In this document: positions 25,586 to 34,739 of the stretch, piece after piece
Numbering within the stretch: position 1 is the stretch's first letter
Layout of the letters: every line of letters starts with the position of its first letter
DNA from: Muribaculaceae bacterium
Lineage (GTDB): Bacteria; Bacteroidota; Bacteroidia; Bacteroidales; Muribaculaceae
Direction of reading: 5' to 3'
DNA: 64,000 nucleotides
Assembly: GCA_017473615.1 (NCBI GenBank)
Contig: JAFUKL010000010.1
Coordinates: 1 to 64,000, forward strand
Program-made: the position numbers and the translations under genes
Notes under the pieces: model-generated
The model's input: the letters and a program-made list of their open reading frames with translations, nothing else
Database searches by the model: none
Told to the model about the DNA's origin: nothing

Positions 25586-27307
25586 TTAATTTTCAGGTTG
25601 GTATTTTTCACCCGGAGCAATAATCGTATTAATCATGGTGCTGCCTGCCGGAACCATAGGAAATACATATCCTTCCTCCTCAACTTTCACATTAAGCACG
25701 TATGCTCCGTCATACTCCATCATACGCTTTATGGCACCGTCAAGTTCTTCTCGTGTCACCACGTCCTCCGCTTGTATTCCATAAGCCTTTGCCAAAGCTA
25801 CAAAATCAGGATTCACCATAGGCGTCTGCGAATAACGTTTATTGAAAAACATATCCTGCCACTGACGCACCATACCCAAGAAATTATTGTTAAGAATGAT
25901 AATCTTTACGGCTACTCCATATTGAAGTATTACCCCCAATTCCTCTACCGTCATCTGTATTCCTCCGTCTCCTACAAAAAAGCATACAGGACGTTCGGGT
26001 GCGCCAATTTTTGCGCCAATTGCAGCCGGTAGACCGAATCCCATCGTTCCAAGTCCGCCGGATGTAACAATGCTTTTAGGAATAAAATAATTGAAATAGC
26101 GAGATGACATCATTTGATTCTGTCCTACATCGGTAACTAAAACCGCTGTCTCTCCCGCAGCTTCCGATATCTTGTTAACCACCTCGCCCATCTTTAAGTC
26201 ACCGGTTATAGGATAAACTTCTTTCTTGATGACTTTTTCAAGTTCAAGTTGCTCATCGTCGACAAAACTATCAAGCCATTCGGTATGCTTTGTTTTCTTA
26301 ATCTTGGGCAACAGCTTTTCCATTACGGCTTTAGCATCGCCAAGTATTGTAGCATCTGCCTTTATATTTTTATTAAACTCAGCCTCATCTATATCTATAT
26401 GAATTACACGAGCTTGCTTGGCAAACTCCTTAACGTCACCCGTAACACGGTCGTCAAAACGCATTCCCACGGCAATAAGTACATCACATCTATTAGTTGC
26501 CATGTTCGGAGCTACATTACCGTGCATTCCCAGCATACCCTTATTTAAGGGGTGTGCCGACGGTATCGTTGACAAACCCAAAAGCGTGGTAGCAACCGGA
26601 ATATCTGCTTTTTCGGCAAGCTCTACAAGTTCTTTTTCCGCCTCCGAAATCATTACTCCATGTCCGGAAACCAACAACGGACGTTCAGCAGCATTGATGA
26701 TTTCAGCCACTGCATCCACATCATCCTCATTTACTTCAGGATAAGGTATATAGCTGCGTATAAACTCGCATTTTTTATATCCGTTCCATTCGATCTGTTC
26801 ATTTTGGGCATTTTTTGCAAAGTCAAGAACCACCGGTCCCGGACGCCCTGTCGAAGCTATATAAAAGGCACGTGACACAGCCCATGCAATCTCATCGGCA
26901 GTACGTATCTGATGACTCCATTTGGTTACCGGTTGAGTGATACCTATAACATCGGTTTCTTGAAAAGCGTCACTGCCAAGCGATTCACTTGATACCTGAC
27001 CGGTAATAACCACTAATGGTGTACTATCCATCATGGCATCGCTCAATCCTGTAATTACATTGGTAGCACCGGGACCGGAAGTAACAAACACCACTCCGGT
27101 TTTTCCGCTTACACGGGCATACCCTTGAGCAGCATGTGTAGCACCTTGTTCATGACGCACCAAAATATGATTCAACTTACCTCCATGATCATACAATCGG
27201 TCAAAAACCGGAATAATAGCACCTCCGGGATAACCGAATATAGTATCAGTGCCTTCAGCCTCTATAGATCTCAATAACGCTTCCGCGCCTGTTATCTTCT
27301 CACTCAT
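25586..27307 (-). CDS. ilvB: Acetolactate synthase large subunit
   Basis: Thiamine-diphosphate enzyme that condenses pyruvate with pyruvate or 2-oxobutyrate, the committed step to Val/Leu/Ile. The 573-residue protein has the three expected domains: N-terminal Pyr domain with catalytic Glu53 in RHEQGATHAAQGYAR; central FAD-binding-type domain (GMHGNVAPNMATNRCDVLIAVGMRFDDRVTG); C-terminal PP domain with GDGGIQMTVEELGVILQY and NNNFLGMVRQWQ for ThDP/Mg. Between ilvD (32 nt) and ilvN (8 nt). Confidence 0.96.
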   Translation of the reverse strand: MSEKITGAEALLRSIEAEGTDTIFGYPGGAIIPVFDRLYDHGGKLNHILVRHEQGATHAAQGYARVSGKTGVVFVTSGPGATNVITGLSDAMMDSTPLVVITGQVSSESLGSDAFQETDVIGITQPVTKWSHQIRTADEIAWAVSRAFYIASTGRPGPVVLDFAKNAQNEQIEWNGYKKCEFIRSYIPYPEVNEDDVDAVAEIINAAERPLLVSGHGVMISEAEKELVELAEKADIPVATTLLGLSTIPSAHPLNKGMLGMHGNVAPNMATNRCDVLIAVGMRFDDRVTGDVKEFAKQARVIHIDIDEAEFNKNIKADATILGDAKAVMEKLLPKIKKTKHTEWLDSFVDDEQLELEKVIKKEVYPITGDLKMGEVVNKISEAAGETAVLVTDVGQNQMMSSRYFNYFIPKSIVTSGGLGTMGFGLPAAIGAKIGAPERPVCFFVGDGGIQMTVEELGVILQYGVAVKIIILNNNFLGMVRQWQDMFFNKRYSQTPMVNPDFVALAKAYGIQAEDVVTREELDGAIKRMMEYDGAYVLNVKVEEEGYVFPMVPAGSTMINTIIAPGEKYQPEN

Positions 27308-27339
27308 ATATATGTTCTTATTTTTTCTTCGTTTTACTT

Positions 27340-29163
27340 CTATTCACGCACTCCTCCTTTGTCGGCAGATGTCACCATTGACGCATAAGCCTGCAGAGCT
27401 TTTGATACCACTCGCTTACGTGACTTAGGCATAAATGCCGCTTTTCCGCGCTCTTCCTCTACAGCACGGCGAGCAGCAAGCTCTTCGTCACTGATTTTCA
27501 TGCTTATGCTACGAGACGGTATGTCTATGACGATAATATCTCCGTCTTGAACCAAACCGATATTACCACCGGCAGCAGCCTCAGGAGAGATATGCCCGAT
27601 AGACAAACCTGAAGTTCCACCCGAGAAACGTCCATCGGTAATTAAAGCGCATGCCTTACCCAAATGTTTTGATTTTATATATGAAGTAGGATAAAGCATT
27701 TCCTGCATACCCGGTCCGCCCTTAGGACCTTCATGAGTAATGACAACGACATCACCGGCTTGAACCTTGTCACCTAAAATTCCTTCTACAGCATCATCTT
27801 GTGATTCAAACACTTTAGCTTTACCTTCAAAATGGAAAATACTTTCATCTACGCCTGCTGTCTTTACAACACACCCATCTTTAGCAATGTTTCCATAAAG
27901 CACAGCGATACCGCCGTCCTTAACGTAAGCATGTTCGAAATCACGTATACATCCCGAAGTACGGTCGGTATCCGGTTCTTTATAATAATTTGATTGAGAA
28001 GCAATCTTGATATTCCGTACATTACATGGAGCACTCAGCCACATTTTCAAGGCTTCATCGCCAAAAAGTTTACCTTCAACAGCATAATTATCTATAGCCT
28101 CACCGAGCGTCATCCCGTCCACCCTCTTAACATCTACATTAAGAAGATTCCTTGACGCAAGCTGATACATAATAGACATTATACCACCCGCACGATTAAC
28201 GTCCTGAACATGATAATGCCCGTTAGGCGCCACCTTGCAAAGCACCGGTGTTTTACGGCTCAATGCATCTATATCTTTCATTGTAAAATCAACTCCCGCC
28301 TCATTTGCCACAGCAAGAAGGTGAAGTACAGTATTTGTACTACCGCCCATCGCTATATCCAATGACATAGCGTTAAGTATCGCATCACGAGTAGCTATAC
28401 TTCGCGGCAGAACACTATCGTCCTCTTCTTCATAGTATTTACGACAATTTTCAACAATTTGAGCAGCAGCCTTACGGAACAACTCACGACGATTCTCATG
28501 CGTGGAAAGAATAGTTCCGTTTCCCGGCAATGCAAGCCCTATAGCCTCATTCAAGCAATTCATACTATTGGCAGTGAACATTCCCGAACAACAACCGCAA
28601 GTAGGACAACCGGCATCTTCAATCTTAGTAACCGTATCATCATCAACTGTAGGGTCGGCTGAATCAATCATCACATCAATCAGATCAAGAGCCCTTTTAC
28701 CGAGCCAACCTGCCTCCATAGGTCCTCCGCTCACAAATATAGCAGGAATATTCAAGCGCATAGCTGCCATCATCATTCCTGGAGTAATTTTGTCGCAATT
28801 GCTTATACACACCATTGCATCGGCACGATGAGCATTTACCATATACTCCACGCTGTCGGCAATCAAATCGCGCGAAGGCAATGAATATAGCATTCCGTCA
28901 TGCCCCATAGCAATACCGTCATCTATTGCTATGGTATTGAACTCAGCTGCAAAGCATCCGAGTTTTTCTATCTCACTCTTTACATATTGACCTATCTCAT
29001 GAAGATGTGTATGACCGGGAACAAACTGAGTGAACGAGTTTACAATCGCAATCACAGGTTTGCCCATTTGTTCCACTTTCATTCCATTGGCGCGCCACAA
29101 TGCACGTGCTCCTGCCATACGGCGTCCGTTCATCGACAATGAACTTCTTAATGGTATGCTCAT
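27340..29163 (-). CDS. ilvD: Dihydroxy-acid dehydratase
   Basis: Dehydrates dihydroxy acids to the 2-oxo acids preceding Val and Ile. The 607-residue protein closely follows the E. coli [4Fe-4S] type: [11 protein letters not shown] (41 on), [12 protein letters not shown] with metal ligands, [10 protein letters not shown] (Cys123) and [11 protein letters not shown] (Cys186-Cys192), then [11 protein letters not shown]. The cluster makes it oxygen-sensitive, fitting an anaerobe. First structural gene of the operon, about 12 nt downstream of the attenuator terminator's T-tract. Confidence 0.96.
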   Translation of the reverse strand: MSIPLRSSLSMNGRRMAGARALWRANGMKVEQMGKPVIAIVNSFTQFVPGHTHLHEIGQYVKSEIEKLGCFAAEFNTIAIDDGIAMGHDGMLYSLPSRDLIADSVEYMVNAHRADAMVCISNCDKITPGMMMAAMRLNIPAIFVSGGPMEAGWLGKRALDLIDVMIDSADPTVDDDTVTKIEDAGCPTCGCCSGMFTANSMNCLNEAIGLALPGNGTILSTHENRRELFRKAAAQIVENCRKYYEEEDDSVLPRSIATRDAILNAMSLDIAMGGSTNTVLHLLAVANEAGVDFTMKDIDALSRKTPVLCKVAPNGHYHVQDVNRAGGIMSIMYQLASRNLLNVDVKRVDGMTLGEAIDNYAVEGKLFGDEALKMWLSAPCNVRNIKIASQSNYYKEPDTDRTSGCIRDFEHAYVKDGGIAVLYGNIAKDGCVVKTAGVDESIFHFEGKAKVFESQDDAVEGILGDKVQAGDVVVITHEGPKGGPGMQEMLYPTSYIKSKHLGKACALITDGRFSGGTSGLSIGHISPEAAAGGNIGLVQDGDIIVIDIPSRSISMKISDEELAARRAVEEERGKAAFMPKSRKRVVSKALQAYASMVTSADKGGVRE

Positions 29164-29174
29164 AATCTTTTTTT

Positions 29175-29215
29175 AATTAAAAGACCTTTCCAACGCCATA
29201 TTAGGAGGAAAGGTC
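29175..29215 (-). terminator. Attenuator terminator of the ilv operon
   Basis: On the minus strand GACCTTTCC (29215-29207) pairs with GGAAAGGTC (29191-29183), 9 bp, loop TCCTAATATGGCGTT, then TTTTAATT. It stands between the leader peptide and ilvD. The 5' arm plus loop contain TTCCTCCT (29210-29203), which can instead pair with AGGAGGAA (29274-29267) directly behind the leader stop codon, so terminator and antiterminator exclude each other. Confidence 0.8.
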
Positions 29216-29261
29216 ATATATCATTATAAATTTCAGTTCTTATCCGGTTGTAGATTTCCAT
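29214..29261 (-). CDS. Candidate second ilv leader peptide (15 aa)
   Basis: A 15-codon frame MEIYNRIRTEIYNDI with Ile at residues 3, 7, 11 and 15. Its ATG (29261) follows a strong purine-rich AGGAGG at 29274-29269 by 7 nt. The stop codon touches the first base of the attenuator stem. It may be translated and tune attenuation by Ile supply, or be chance; the AGGAGG also forms the antiterminator arm. Evidence is the frame, the ribosome-binding-like site and the Ile spacing only. Confidence 0.4.
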   Translation of the reverse strand: MEIYNRIRTEIYNDI

Positions 29262-29276
29262 AACGATTCCTCCTTT

Positions 29277-29354
29277 TTAACAGTCGACGACCACGACGAC
29301 ACATTCCAATGTCACCGACAATATATTAAGGCTGTTAATCACAGAAGTAATCAT
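29277..29354 (-). CDS. ilv operon leader peptide (25 aa)
   Basis: A 25-codon frame beginning MITSVINSLNIL and ending VVVVVDC. Thirteen of 25 residues are branched-chain: Ile at 2, 6, 11; Leu at 9, 12, 16; Val at 5, 14 and 19-23 (GTC GTC GTG GTC GTC). Its stop lies 3-10 nt before the antiterminator arm (29274-29267). A ribosome stalled on the Val run would leave that arm free; one at the stop would cover it and allow the terminator. This is the classic logic of amino-acid attenuators such as E. coli ilvGMEDA, though the sequence is unrelated. Confidence 0.8.
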   Translation of the reverse strand: MITSVINSLNILSVTLECVVVVVDC

Positions 29355-29384
29355 ACTCAACTCTAATCTTTGTTTTTATTATCG

Positions 29385-29415
29385 CAAAGTTAAGGCTTAT
29401 TTCAACAAAAACAAA
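29385..29415 (-). promoter_or_regulatory. Promoter of the ilv operon
   Basis: TTTG (29415-29412) and TAACTTTG (29392-29385) on the minus strand at 19-bp spacing, full consensus. Predicted start near 29379, about 25 nt before the leader-peptide ATG. The stretch from 29416 to 29572 is AT-rich and shows no gene. Confidence 0.65.
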
Positions 29416-29572
29416 AAAAATACATAAAATAAATCACTTTTCTTTCATTTTATTCTTTTTCCCTCAAAAAAAGTTACATTTATTCGTTATTTTATTCAAA
29501 TCACCCTTTTCCCAATGTCATAAATACCTCATTACCTCTCAAATTCACCTTATCTATTTCCTAATTATTTCT

Positions 29573-29580
29573 TATCTTTG
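29573..29580 (+). promoter_or_regulatory. -7 box (TATCTTTG) of the TamL-like gene
   Basis: TATCTTTG matching TAnnTTTG, 39 nt upstream of the chosen ATG 29620; -33 box unclear. Confidence 0.5.
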
Positions 29581-29619
29581 CATGCGTTTTACGCAGAATG
29601 CAATTTCAATAGTTCAATA

Positions 29620-31947
29620 ATGTATAAAAGGCTCTATATAACTCACATTCTATATTGCTTGGTTTTGACTGTGGCATTGTGTGCCTGCAGTTCTTCCAAA
29701 CATGTACCACAGGACAGGCTGCTGGTAAACAAAGTTAGCATAAAGGTGAGCGACAATAAGGAATACAAAGAGTCCAATCTATACAATTATCTGAAACAAA
29801 TACCAAACCACACTGTATTGGGAGGCATTAAATTACAACTCGGCGTTTATAACATGTCGGGAAAGGACAGCACAAAACGCATCAACAGGTGGCTGCGTAA
29901 AATGGGTGAAGCTCCGGTATTATATGACCACACACTCACCGAAGCATCAAAGAAAGAACTCACCACCCTGTTTGCCAATAAAGGATACATGAAAGTGAAT
30001 GTAACAGCAGATACGTTCATAAACAAAAAAAAGCGTAAAATAGATATTGTATACAATGTTACAACAGGAAAGCCCCACTTAATAAAATCCGTTACTTACA
30101 ATATACCCAACGACACTTTACGCAAATTGATTCTTGCCGACACAGCCGAATCAAAGATAAAGCCTGACACCCCGTTTGACCGCAATATACTTAGTGCTCA
30201 ACGAGATGAAATAACCAAGAAATTGAGAGAAAACGGATATTATGCGTTCAATAAGGAATATATAACGTTTACAGCCGATACCACTGAAGGCTGCAACGAT
30301 ATAGACTTAACATTGAACACTATGCCTCCTTACAGCAATGAAAAGATGCCATATTATACCTCGCACAAGCCTTTCTTCGTGAGAAACGTGGTATTCGTGA
30401 CTAATTATGATCCGGTAACAATGCATAATTCCGGAGAATACATGGCAAGCGACACATCCTACCATAAGAACATCATCATACTGCACAATAAATCACAATA
30501 CATAAAACCGAAAGTCTTGGAAGAATGCTGTTTTATAGAATCAGGGAAACTATATAATTCAGCCGATGTTACAAAAACATACCAAGCTCTCGGCAGATTA
30601 GGCATTCTTAAATTCATCAATATAGAAATAAGACCTTTAGGAGAAATAGATGGTAAAGTGTGGCTTGACACTTACATTCTTCTCACTCCGGGCAAATCTC
30701 AATCGGTAACATTATCTCTCGAAGGTACCAATTCCGAGGGAGACTTGGGCTTTGGCGTTGGAGCCGGCTATCAACACCGTAATATAGCCGGAGGTGCCGA
30801 AGTTCTCGACACCAAGTTCAAAGCATCCTACGAAAGCCTGTCGGGTGATTTAAACGGACTTATCAACAAGAATTATTCGGAATACTCCGGAGAGGTGGGT
30901 ATTACTTACCCGAAATTCAAGGCTCCTTTCCTAAGCAAAAGTTTCAAACAAAAGATTCTGGCATCAACAGAAATCTCTACTCAATTCAATTACCAAGAAC
31001 GTCCGGAATATACCCGTATCATAGCAGGAGCAGCATATAAGTTTATTTGGAGTGAGAGAAAACGTAACACTCGCCACACAGTCACCTTGCTTGACATTAA
31101 TTACGTTTATCTTCCGGAAAGCCAAATAAACTTCCTTGACAGCATACAGAATCCACTATTGAGATACTCTTATGAAGACCACTTCATCATGCGTTTCGGA
31201 TACTCGTTCTACCATAGTAACAAGAAAGAACGAGACTTGTTGACATCTCCTTTCCAAGAAAACGTATATACAATAAGAGCCGGAGCCGAGACTGCAGGCA
31301 ATCTGCTATACGGAATCTCCAATGCTACCGGCGCCGATAAGAAAGCCGGAGAATATGAAATTTTCGGTATTCGGTATTCCCAATACGCAAAATTTGATTT
31401 CGACTATTCTATCACACACAATTTTTCACCCCGCACATCACTATCTTTCAGAGTAGGTGCCGGTGTAGCCGTCCCTTACGGCAATTCCAATGTGTTACCG
31501 TTTGAGAAACGTTTCTACGCAGGAGGAGCTAATAGCGTACGCGGTTGGGGAGTAAGAACCTTGGGACCGGGAAATTATAACGGAAAAAACTCTGTGAATA
31601 GTTTTATTTATCAGTGTGGAGACATTCGATTCGACATGAACCTCGAATATCGTGCCAAGCTATTCTGGGTAATGGAACTTGGAGCATTCATCGACACAGG
31701 AAACATCTGGACCATCAGAGACTATGAAGACCAACCGGGAGGAGTGTTCAAACCAAGCGAGTTCTATAAACAGATAGCAGTATCCTACGGTCTCGGCTTA
31801 CGCATGGACTTCAACTACTTCCTGTTGCGATTTGATATGGGCATGAAGGCTCATAATCCTGCCATAGGTCAAGAGCCTTGGCCCTTATTGCATCCTGACT
31901 GGAAACGCGATTCAGCATTTCATTTCTCTGTTGGTTATCCATTCTGA
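29620..31947 (+). CDS. BamA/TamA-family outer-membrane lipoprotein (TamL-like)
   Basis: A 775-residue Omp85-superfamily protein. A signal peptide ends in a lipobox (LTVALCACSSSKH), so the N-terminus is probably lipidated, a feature of Bacteroidetes TamL. Three POTRA-like modules follow (for example TEASKKELTTLFANKGYMKVNVTADTFI and KLRENGYYAFNKEYITF), then a 16-strand barrel with the D15 signature FEKRFYAGGANSVRGWGVRTLGPG and a C-terminal aromatic FSVGYPF for BAM recognition. It likely works with TamB in outer-membrane assembly or lipid transport. ATG 29620 was chosen over an upstream TTG at 29578 because that codon is inside the -7 box. Confidence 0.88.
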   Translation: MYKRLYITHILYCLVLTVALCACSSSKHVPQDRLLVNKVSIKVSDNKEYKESNLYNYLKQIPNHTVLGGIKLQLGVYNMSGKDSTKRINRWLRKMGEAPVLYDHTLTEASKKELTTLFANKGYMKVNVTADTFINKKKRKIDIVYNVTTGKPHLIKSVTYNIPNDTLRKLILADTAESKIKPDTPFDRNILSAQRDEITKKLRENGYYAFNKEYITFTADTTEGCNDIDLTLNTMPPYSNEKMPYYTSHKPFFVRNVVFVTNYDPVTMHNSGEYMASDTSYHKNIIILHNKSQYIKPKVLEECCFIESGKLYNSADVTKTYQALGRLGILKFINIEIRPLGEIDGKVWLDTYILLTPGKSQSVTLSLEGTNSEGDLGFGVGAGYQHRNIAGGAEVLDTKFKASYESLSGDLNGLINKNYSEYSGEVGITYPKFKAPFLSKSFKQKILASTEISTQFNYQERPEYTRIIAGAAYKFIWSERKRNTRHTVTLLDINYVYLPESQINFLDSIQNPLLRYSYEDHFIMRFGYSFYHSNKKERDLLTSPFQENVYTIRAGAETAGNLLYGISNATGADKKAGEYEIFGIRYSQYAKFDFDYSITHNFSPRTSLSFRVGAGVAVPYGNSNVLPFEKRFYAGGANSVRGWGVRTLGPGNYNGKNSVNSFIYQCGDIRFDMNLEYRAKLFWVMELGAFIDTGNIWTIRDYEDQPGGVFKPSEFYKQIAVSYGLGLRMDFNYFLLRFDMGMKAHNPAIGQEPWPLLHPDWKRDSAFHFSVGYPF

Positions 31948-31973
31948 GATGAAATCATCCACTATAATCATTT

Positions 31974-32011
31974 ACAAGACATTCCTATAATAACAAGACA
32001 TTCCTATAATA
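31974..32011 (+). repeat. Perfect tandem 19-bp duplication
   Basis: The unit ACAAGACATTCCTATAATA occurs at 31974-31992 and again at 31993-32011 without mismatch, ending 2 nt before the gph start codon. It looks like a recent slippage duplication in the leader of the gene. Confidence 0.9.
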
Positions 32012-32013
32012 AT

Positions 32014-32685
32014 ATGAAAAAATTAGCAATTTTTGACCTTGACGGAACATTACTCAACACCATAGAGGATTTAGGGCGAGCAGTCAATCATGCTTTAGCG
32101 GCAAAAGGGCTGCCCATCCATAATATGGCATCCTACCCTTACCTTGTAGGCAACGGAGTACGTAACCTTCTTCTACGTGCCGTACCGGATGAAATGCGAA
32201 CAGATAGCGCAATAGATGATATTCTCAAAATATTCAAAGAATATTACAATGAACATAATTGCGATTACACTACTCCATACGATGGTATCACTGAATTATT
32301 ATCCGAGCTAACCAAGACAGGCGTAAAAGTAGCTGTAGCGTCCAATAAATACCAACAAGCGACCGAAAAAATTGTAAGACACTTTTTCCCTGATATTGAC
32401 TTTGTAACTATCAACGGACAACAGGAAGGCTTTCCTGTAAAACCGGATCCTTCTATCGTATTCGACATCTTATCTAAAGCACAGGCGACTAAAGATGAAA
32501 CCGTTTTTATCGGTGATTCCGGTGTGGATATGGAAACAGCTCGCCGGGCATGTATAGATTCTATCGGCGTAACTTGGGGATTCCGCACAGAAAAAGAACT
32601 TACCGACCATTTTGCCGACAAAATAGTCCACAAGCCGAGTGAAATACTTAATATCGTTAAAAACTATTCCTCTAAGGTGATATAA
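32014..32685 (+). CDS. gph: HAD hydrolase, phosphoglycolate phosphatase-like
   Basis: A 223-residue HAD-superfamily phosphatase. Motif I DLDGTLLNT (7-15) with the nucleophile and acid Asp, a helical cap (ALAAKGLPIHNMASYPYLVGNGVRNLLLRA), motif II ASNKYQQ, motif III Lys in VKPDPSIV and motif IV FIGDSGVDMETA. The pattern fits phosphoglycolate phosphatase, which clears 2-phosphoglycolate from DNA repair, but related small-phosphate phosphatases have the same motifs. A 19-bp tandem repeat sits directly upstream. It may be read through from the OMP gene 66 nt before. Confidence 0.85.
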   Translation: MKKLAIFDLDGTLLNTIEDLGRAVNHALAAKGLPIHNMASYPYLVGNGVRNLLLRAVPDEMRTDSAIDDILKIFKEYYNEHNCDYTTPYDGITELLSELTKTGVKVAVASNKYQQATEKIVRHFFPDIDFVTINGQQEGFPVKPDPSIVFDILSKAQATKDETVFIGDSGVDMETARRACIDSIGVTWGFRTEKELTDHFADKIVHKPSEILNIVKNYSSKVI

Positions 32686-32723
32686 TCGATGATTATTTAG
32701 TTGGTCATCACAAAAATTAGTCC

Positions 32724-32731
32724 TACCTTTG
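32724..32731 (+). promoter_or_regulatory. -7 box (TACCTTTG) of the YidE-like transporter gene
   Basis: TACCTTTG on the plus strand, 72 nt before the ATG; -33 box only weakly matched (AGTTG). Confidence 0.5.
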
Positions 32732-32803
32732 CAAAAGTTTTCAAAAAAACAGATATTCCCTGCCGGGAAATATTAATTTTTAAGACAAAATAACGCTCTT
32801 ACT

Positions 32804-34480
32804 ATGGAATGGATTCAAGATTTATTATTTAACAACGAGTCTATAGCTCATGCGATTCTTTTATACGCATTTGTTATAGCTTTCGGTGTTCTTTTGGGTA
32901 AAGTTAAAATTTTCGGTGTGTCGCTTGGTGTCACATTTGTTCTTTTCGTAGGATTGCTCGTTGGGCATTTCGGATTTTCCGTAAACACTAATACACTTAA
33001 ATTCATTCAAGATTTCGGATTGATATTATTTATATTTTCAATCGGTCTGCAAGTGGGACCGGGATTCTTCTCCTCGTTCAAAAAAGGAGGTTTTCTGCTT
33101 AACGGTCTCGCCATACTCATTATCACGCTGAATATTGCAGTAGCACTTATCATTTATTACACTGCAGGCAATGTATCCATCACCGATATGGTGGGAATCT
33201 TATCGGGTGCTGTTACAAACACACCGGGTCTCGGAGCCGCGCAACAAGCACTTACCGAAATACAAGGTGCAGGAGCAGCCGATGCCGTCAAGGGCATGTC
33301 GATGGGATACGCAGCAGCCTACCCTCTCGGAGTTGTAGGTATCATTCTTTCCATGATAATTCTAAAAGCTATCTTCAAAATAAAAAATGAAGAAGAAAAC
33401 ACAAAATTAGAGGAAGAAAACACTCAGAGCCAACTCATGCCTTATGTCATCACTCTACGTGCCGAAAATTCAGGCATTTTTAATAAATCGGTGAAAGATA
33501 TACATGACGTAATAGGTAGAAATTTCGTCATTTCACGTATGCTGAGCAACGGTAAATACACAATCCCTACGTCAAGCACAATAGTAAAGGAAGGCGACTT
33601 GCTACTGATTGTAATGTCAGTACAGGATGAAGCCGTATATACCACTATTATAGGCTCGAAAGTTGAACATGAATGGGAAGTCGAGAGCAGCCCGGTGGTA
33701 TCTCGCCGCATCCTCGTCACCAATAGTCAAATAAACGGGAAAAAACTTGGAGCAATGAGACTTCATGCAGGATACCGCTTGAATGTGACACGTATCAATC
33801 GTGCCGGCGTTGACTTGTTGGCAAGTCCTAACCTCGCTTTGCAGATGGGTGATAGAATCACAGTTGTTGGTAACATCAATGACATTGAGCGACTTGCGTC
33901 AAAACTCGGTAATTCACTGAAACGCCTTAACGAACCGAATATATTTACAATGTTTATAGGAATTTTGCTCGGTATTGTACTCGGTTCGATACCATTCGCC
34001 CTACCGGGAATGTCGGTTCCGATGAAATTGGGTCTTGCCGGAGGACCGCTTATTGTTGCTATCCTGTTAAGCCGATTCGGGCATAAATTCAAAGTCATAA
34101 CTTATACTTCATCAGCGGCAAATCTGTTACTGCGTGAAATAGGTATATGTCTGTTCCTTGCATCGGTGGGAATAGCGGCAGGCACAGGATTCGCCGATAC
34201 GGTATTCAATGCAACAGGTGCAACGTGGGTTTTATACGGTTTTCTTATCACTTTTATCCCACTGGTTGTGGTAAGCATCATAGCAAGAGCCAAATATAAA
34301 ATCAATTACTATACCATCATGGGCTTACTTTCCGGAGGAACAACCGACCCGCCGGCTTTAGCCTACGCCAACAAGACTGCTAACAATGATGCCCCCGCAG
34401 TGGCATACTCCACCGTTTACCCGCTAACTATGTTTTTGCGAGTTATTACGGCACAATTGCTTATCTTATTCCTTGCATAA
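32804..34480 (+). CDS. AspT/YidE-family putative transporter with RCK_C domains
   Basis: A 558-residue inner-membrane protein of the aspartate:alanine exchanger family. Two membrane halves, each of about five TM segments (first half LLYAFVIAFGVLLG ... LFIFSIGLQVGPGFF; second half FTMFIGILLGIVLGSIPF ... PLTMFLRVITAQLLILF), flank two cytoplasmic TrkA-C/RCK_C modules (about 205-375; GKYTIPTSSTIVKEGDLLLIVM and GYRLNVTRINRAGVDLLASPNLALQMGDRITVVG). The signature GAVTNTPGLGAAQQAL and GGTTDPPALAYANKTA repeats are the pore-lining motifs. The substrate is unknown; dicarboxylates are likely. A clear terminator follows. Confidence 0.9.
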   Translation: MEWIQDLLFNNESIAHAILLYAFVIAFGVLLGKVKIFGVSLGVTFVLFVGLLVGHFGFSVNTNTLKFIQDFGLILFIFSIGLQVGPGFFSSFKKGGFLLNGLAILIITLNIAVALIIYYTAGNVSITDMVGILSGAVTNTPGLGAAQQALTEIQGAGAADAVKGMSMGYAAAYPLGVVGIILSMIILKAIFKIKNEEENTKLEEENTQSQLMPYVITLRAENSGIFNKSVKDIHDVIGRNFVISRMLSNGKYTIPTSSTIVKEGDLLLIVMSVQDEAVYTTIIGSKVEHEWEVESSPVVSRRILVTNSQINGKKLGAMRLHAGYRLNVTRINRAGVDLLASPNLALQMGDRITVVGNINDIERLASKLGNSLKRLNEPNIFTMFIGILLGIVLGSIPFALPGMSVPMKLGLAGGPLIVAILLSRFGHKFKVITYTSSAANLLLREIGICLFLASVGIAAGTGFADTVFNATGATWVLYGFLITFIPLVVVSIIARAKYKINYYTIMGLLSGGTTDPPALAYANKTANNDAPAVAYSTVYPLTMFLRVITAQLLILFLA

Positions 34481-34506
34481 GAATTTCAAACAAAATATCC
34501 TATATA

Positions 34507-34546
34507 AACAGCTATGGTTGGTATATCAGCCATAGCTGTTTTTTTA
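34507..34546 (+). terminator. Terminator after the YidE-like gene
   Basis: Perfect 11-bp stem AACAGCTATGG (34507-34517) / CCATAGCTGTT (34530-34540) followed by a T run. Confidence 0.88.
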
Positions 34547-34564
34547 TGTCTAATCTTTTTCGAG

Positions 34565-34627
34565 AATGTTTTAACATTTCATTATGAAAAATATCAACTT
34601 TATATGCTTTTAAGCGTTAAAATAGCA
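34565..34627. repeat. Two inverted repeats upstream of the efflux operon
   Basis: AATGTT-TT-AACATT at 34565-34578, and TTTTAA-GCG-TTAAAA at 34607-34621 flanked by ATGC/GCAT at 34603-34606 and 34624-34627. They lie 60-125 bp upstream of the operon's -7 box and are not followed by T runs, so they look more like operator candidates than terminators. Confidence 0.35.
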
Positions 34628-34687
34628 TAAGTTTAGACTACTGTACACATTTTATCTATATTTCTTCTCAAAATTGCAAAAAGAAAA

Positions 34688-34695
34688 TAACTTTG
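34688..34695 (+). promoter_or_regulatory. -7 box (TAACTTTG) of the efflux operon
   Basis: TAACTTTG on the plus strand, 44 nt before the TolC-type gene; -33 box not clear. Confidence 0.5.
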
Positions 34696-34739
34696 CATAC
34701 AGAAAAATGATTATTTCAGAATAAATTCTTCATAAATAG

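Noticed and set aside
25505..26032. 175-residue plus-strand frame opposite ilvN/ilvB
   Set aside because: Antisense shadow of conserved enzyme genes.
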